6,573 nucleotides of DNA from Sphingomonadales bacterium. Its GTDB lineage: Bacteria > Pseudomonadota > Alphaproteobacteria > Sphingomonadales > Sphingomonadaceae. Below the pieces are notes generated by a model. It saw only the letters and a list, made by a program, of their open reading frames with translations, searched no databases and was not told the origin of the DNA. Positions 5,693-6,573 of the stretch are shown one piece after another. Every line of letters begins with the position of its first letter. The stretch's first letter is position 1. The stretch spans positions 1 through 6,573 of the forward strand of contig JANYCM010000334.1 in NCBI GenBank assembly GCA_025360285.1, given 5' to 3'. Made by a program: the position numbers and the translations under genes.

Positions 5693-6573
5693 TTACTCCG
5701 CCGCGACGGGAAGCTCCAGCGCCCGGGCGGCGCGCCACAATTTCTCGATGGTCGCCGGCATTTCCACCTGCGTGCCATCAAGCGCATCGATGATGGCATT
5801 CATGATCGACGGCATGGCGCCGATGGTGCCCGCCTCGCCGCAGCCCTTGACGCCCAGCGGATTGGTCGGGCTGGGCGTGCCCAGCGTGTCAAAACCGATC
5901 GCCGCCGGCATGTCATCGGCGCGCGGCACGCCGTAATCCATGAAGCTGCCGGTAACCAACTGGCCATCGTCGGTGTAAACCACATCCTCGAACAGCGCCT
6001 GGCCCAGGCCTTGCGCCACGCCGCCGTGAATCTGGCCTTCAACGAGCATCGGGTTCACCAGCTTGCCAAAGTCATCCACCAGCGAATAGCGCGTGACAGT
6101 CACCTTGCCCGTTGCCGGATCCAGTTCGATTTCGGCGACATGGCAGCCATTGGGGAAGGTCGGCGCCGGCTTGCCGGTGGTATATTTCGACCGGCCATCG
6201 AGGCCGCCCGGATGCGCCGCCGCCAGTTCGGCCAGGCTGCGCGTCGCATTGGTGCCGCGGGCCCGGAACACACCATCGGCATAATCGATGTCATCCACGC
6301 CAAGATCGGCCTTGGCGAGTTCAATGCCGCGTTCGACCAGCGCATCGGCGGATGCCAGTACCGCACCGCCGCCAAAGGCCATCGATCGTGACCCGCCGGT
6401 GCCATGGCCCTGGTCAAGTCGCTCCGAATCACCCTGAACGATGCGGATATCGTCCATGTCGATGCCCAGTCGTTCGGACAGGACCTGGGCATAGGCGGTT
6501 TCATGGCCCTGGCCATTCGACTGGGTGCCAACTGCCATTTCAACCACGCCGTCGGCGGCAACGCGGACATCGG
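5693..6573 (-). CDS. Molybdopterin-binding large subunit, xanthine dehydrogenase/CoxL family (C-terminal part, cut by window edge)
   Basis: Large subunit of a molybdenum hydroxylase, the chain that binds the Mo-cytosine dinucleotide cofactor and oxidises aldehydes, purines, CO or related substrates with small Fe-S and FAD partners. About 293 residues are present. The stop TAA is at 5695-5693 and the frame stays open to 6573, so the true start lies outside (family usual length about 750-800). Motifs in order: VGTQSNGQGHET (to about 6497), GHGTGGSRSM, GKLVNPMLVEGQIHGGVAQG and LGVKGCGEAGTIGA. The last contains the conserved active-site Glu of GxGEAG, at codon 5836-5834. The loop that separates true CO dehydrogenase (AYRCSFR) from relatives lies upstream and is not visible, so substrate is undetermined. 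It is convergent with the sspB operon and followed by a strong terminator. Confidence 0.93.
   Translation of the reverse strand, partial: DVRVAADGVVEMAVGTQSNGQGHETAYAQVLSERLGIDMDDIRIVQGDSERLDQGHGTGGSRSMAFGGGAVLASADALVERGIELAKADLGVDDIDYADGVFRARGTNATRSLAELAAAHPGGLDGRSKYTTGKPAPTFPNGCHVAEIELDPATGKVTVTRYSLVDDFGKLVNPMLVEGQIHGGVAQGLGQALFEDVVYTDDGQLVTGSFMDYGVPRADDMPAAIGFDTLGTPSPTNPLGVKGCGEAGTIGAMPSIMNAIIDALDGTQVEMPATIEKLWRAARALELPVAAE

Noticed and set aside
5525..6391. 288-codon + frame opposite the molybdopterin subunit
   Set aside because: The minus frame has the GQGHET and GCGEAG motifs in order. The + frame begins in intergenic hairpins and is Arg/His-rich with no domain.

Overview
The window looks like a chromosomal core region of a GC-rich alphaproteobacterium, most likely Sphingomonadales. 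The reasons are a circularly permuted two-piece tmRNA gene, a short ANDN-type tag, an alphaproteobacterial-type SspB and a DUF4893 lipoprotein. That placement is my inference from family resemblance. I see no phage, transposase, integrase or CRISPR array.

Layout. Positions 1-447 hold no gene I can assign; they contain one copy of a 23-bp AT-rich repeat. A GT4-type glycosyltransferase follows (448-1650, +). Next is ssrA (about 1720-2066, +), whose acceptor half precedes its coding half. It has a recognisable promoter, a T arm, matching acceptor-stem strands, a tag frame reading ANDNEAFAIAA-stop, and two look-alike pseudoknots at its 3' end. A 48-codon gene for a small one-helix membrane protein (2087-2233) comes next.

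Then come four tightly packed + genes: sspB (2311-2781), fumC (2778-4202), gmk (4212-4871) and a DUF4893 lipoprotein (4868-5494). They are joined by a 4-nt GTGA overlap, a 9-nt gap and a 4-nt ATGA overlap. A 198-bp convergent intergenic region holds stem-loops, a boxA-like motif, a strong minus-strand terminator and the second copy of the 23-bp repeat. On the minus strand, the C-terminal part of a xanthine dehydrogenase/CoxL-type molybdopterin subunit (5693-6573) runs off the right edge.

How the genes fit together. The clearest functional link is trans-translation. ssrA writes the degradation tag on stalled nascent chains, and sspB, about 245 bp downstream, encodes the adaptor that hands tagged proteins to ClpXP. 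The small membrane protein lies between them. fumC (TCA cycle) and gmk (GMP to GDP) are housekeeping genes apparently co-transcribed with sspB. The most interesting items are the ssrA-orfX-sspB arrangement, the duplicated pseudoknot that can refold as a terminator-like stem, and the 23-bp repeat whose two copies differ mostly at every third base.
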